Shown here piece after piece: positions 5,038 through 5,463 of a stretch of DNA of 5,463 nucleotides (position 1 is the first letter of the stretch; each line of letters begins with the position of its first letter). The notes beneath the pieces were generated by a model. That model was not told the origin of the DNA, did no database searches, and worked only from the letters and a program-made list of their open reading frames with translations. Both the position numbers and the translations under genes were made by a program. The stretch comes from an uncultured Rubrobacteraceae bacterium (GTDB taxonomy: Bacteria; Actinomycetota; Rubrobacteria; Rubrobacterales; Rubrobacteraceae): the NCBI GenBank assembly GCA_902805985.1, contig CADCUW010000302.1, positions 1-5,463 on the forward strand, read 5' to 3'.

Positions 5038-5463
5038 GGATCGCCGTTGACACCAACGTCTTCTCCGCCCTCTTGTCCGGCGGGGCCGAATCCGCCCCGG
5101 AAGCGAGGATTGCGCTTGAAAACGCCTGTGCCGCGGGCATGCTGGTCGTCTCGCCCGCCGTCTACGCCGAGTTCGCGGCGCACAGGTCCCCGGATTATGC
5201 GGATACCTTCCTCTCGGAGAAGGGCGTAGAGGTAGATTGGTACCCTGGCAGGGAGGTGTGGCGCATGGCCGGGTCACGATACGGTGACTACGTCAGGGCT
5301 CGCAGGCGTCATAAGGGAGATCCCGGCCCCCGACGTATCCTCGCGGACTTCCTGATCGGGGCGCACGCGTTGCACCTCGCCCGCGGTCTCCTCACGTCGG
5401 ATACGAGGATCTACGGCACCTATTTCCCGGAGTTGCGCGTGGTCTCTCCCCGGGAACCGGGGA
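5034..5463 (+). CDS. vapC: PIN-domain ribonuclease toxin, VapC family (3' end beyond window)
   Basis: This is a predicted Mg-dependent RNase that is toxic when free of its antitoxin; VapC proteins commonly cut tRNA or rRNA. The 143 visible residues begin MRIAVDTNVFSALLSGG and contain all four PIN acidic positions: D6 (VDTNV), E46 (VYAEF), D105 (ILADFLIGAHAL) and D123 (LTSDTRIY). The last visible residues, LRVVSPREPG, match the usual C-terminal strand. The frame is still open at the edge but is probably only a few codons from its stop. Start choice: GTG at 5034 overlaps the antitoxin stop as GTGA and puts the first beta-strand right at the N-terminus. An in-frame ATG at 5007 would add nine residues (MPRTRRSER) and cannot be excluded; neither has a strong ribosome site. 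Confidence 0.92.
   Translation, partial: MRIAVDTNVFSALLSGGAESAPEARIALENACAAGMLVVSPAVYAEFAAHRSPDYADTFLSEKGVEVDWYPGREVWRMAGSRYGDYVRARRRHKGDPGPRRILADFLIGAHALHLARGLLTSDTRIYGTYFPELRVVSPREPG

Noticed and set aside
4258..5277. Minus-strand open frame (339 residues) crossing the glycosyltransferase, intergenic gap and toxin-antitoxin genes
   Set aside because: Its Arg/Gly/Ser repeats are the reverse reading of GC-rich codons, and it runs across three unrelated features.

Overview
The window is GC-rich, uses GTG and TTG starts freely, favours G or C at third codon positions, and encodes a twin-arginine exported peptidoglycan amidase beside surface-glycan genes. This suggests a high-GC Gram-positive actinobacterium. 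A Rubrobacter-like lineage is my best guess from the gene mix, but no rRNA or other marker is present to prove it.

Left part, minus strand (1-2513), in transcription order. First is a Tat-exported, zinc-type N-acetylmuramoyl-L-alanine amidase with an inactive-looking transglycosylase-like front domain. Next is an ABC-2 family polysaccharide exporter permease (Wzm/TagG type), then its ATPase partner (Wzt/TagH type), which overlaps it by ATGA and runs off the left edge. The transporter pair would move a lipid-linked glycan or teichoic-acid-like polymer across the membrane.

Middle (2514-2712) is a roughly 200 bp divergent intergenic region. It must hold the start signals for both directions. 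It contains a terminator-like hairpin that faces the amidase gene.

Right part, plus strand (2713-4688): a PAPS-dependent sulfotransferase and a family 2 glycosyltransferase (rhamnosyltransferase-like), overlapping by TTGA and so probably translationally coupled. Together with the exporter they suggest a locus for making, sulfating and exporting a cell-surface glycan. That link is inferred from gene order.

Right end (4689-5463): an AbrB/MazE-fold antitoxin and a PIN-domain (VapC) ribonuclease toxin. Their reading frames overlap by GTGA, and short direct repeats precede the antitoxin start. The toxin reading frame is still open at the right edge but is nearly full length.

No rRNA, tRNA, CRISPR array or insertion sequence is visible. 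I see no clearly new system. The most interesting points are the sulfotransferase-glycosyltransferase-exporter combination, the degenerate domain in the amidase, the leader hairpin, and the repeats upstream of the toxin-antitoxin pair.
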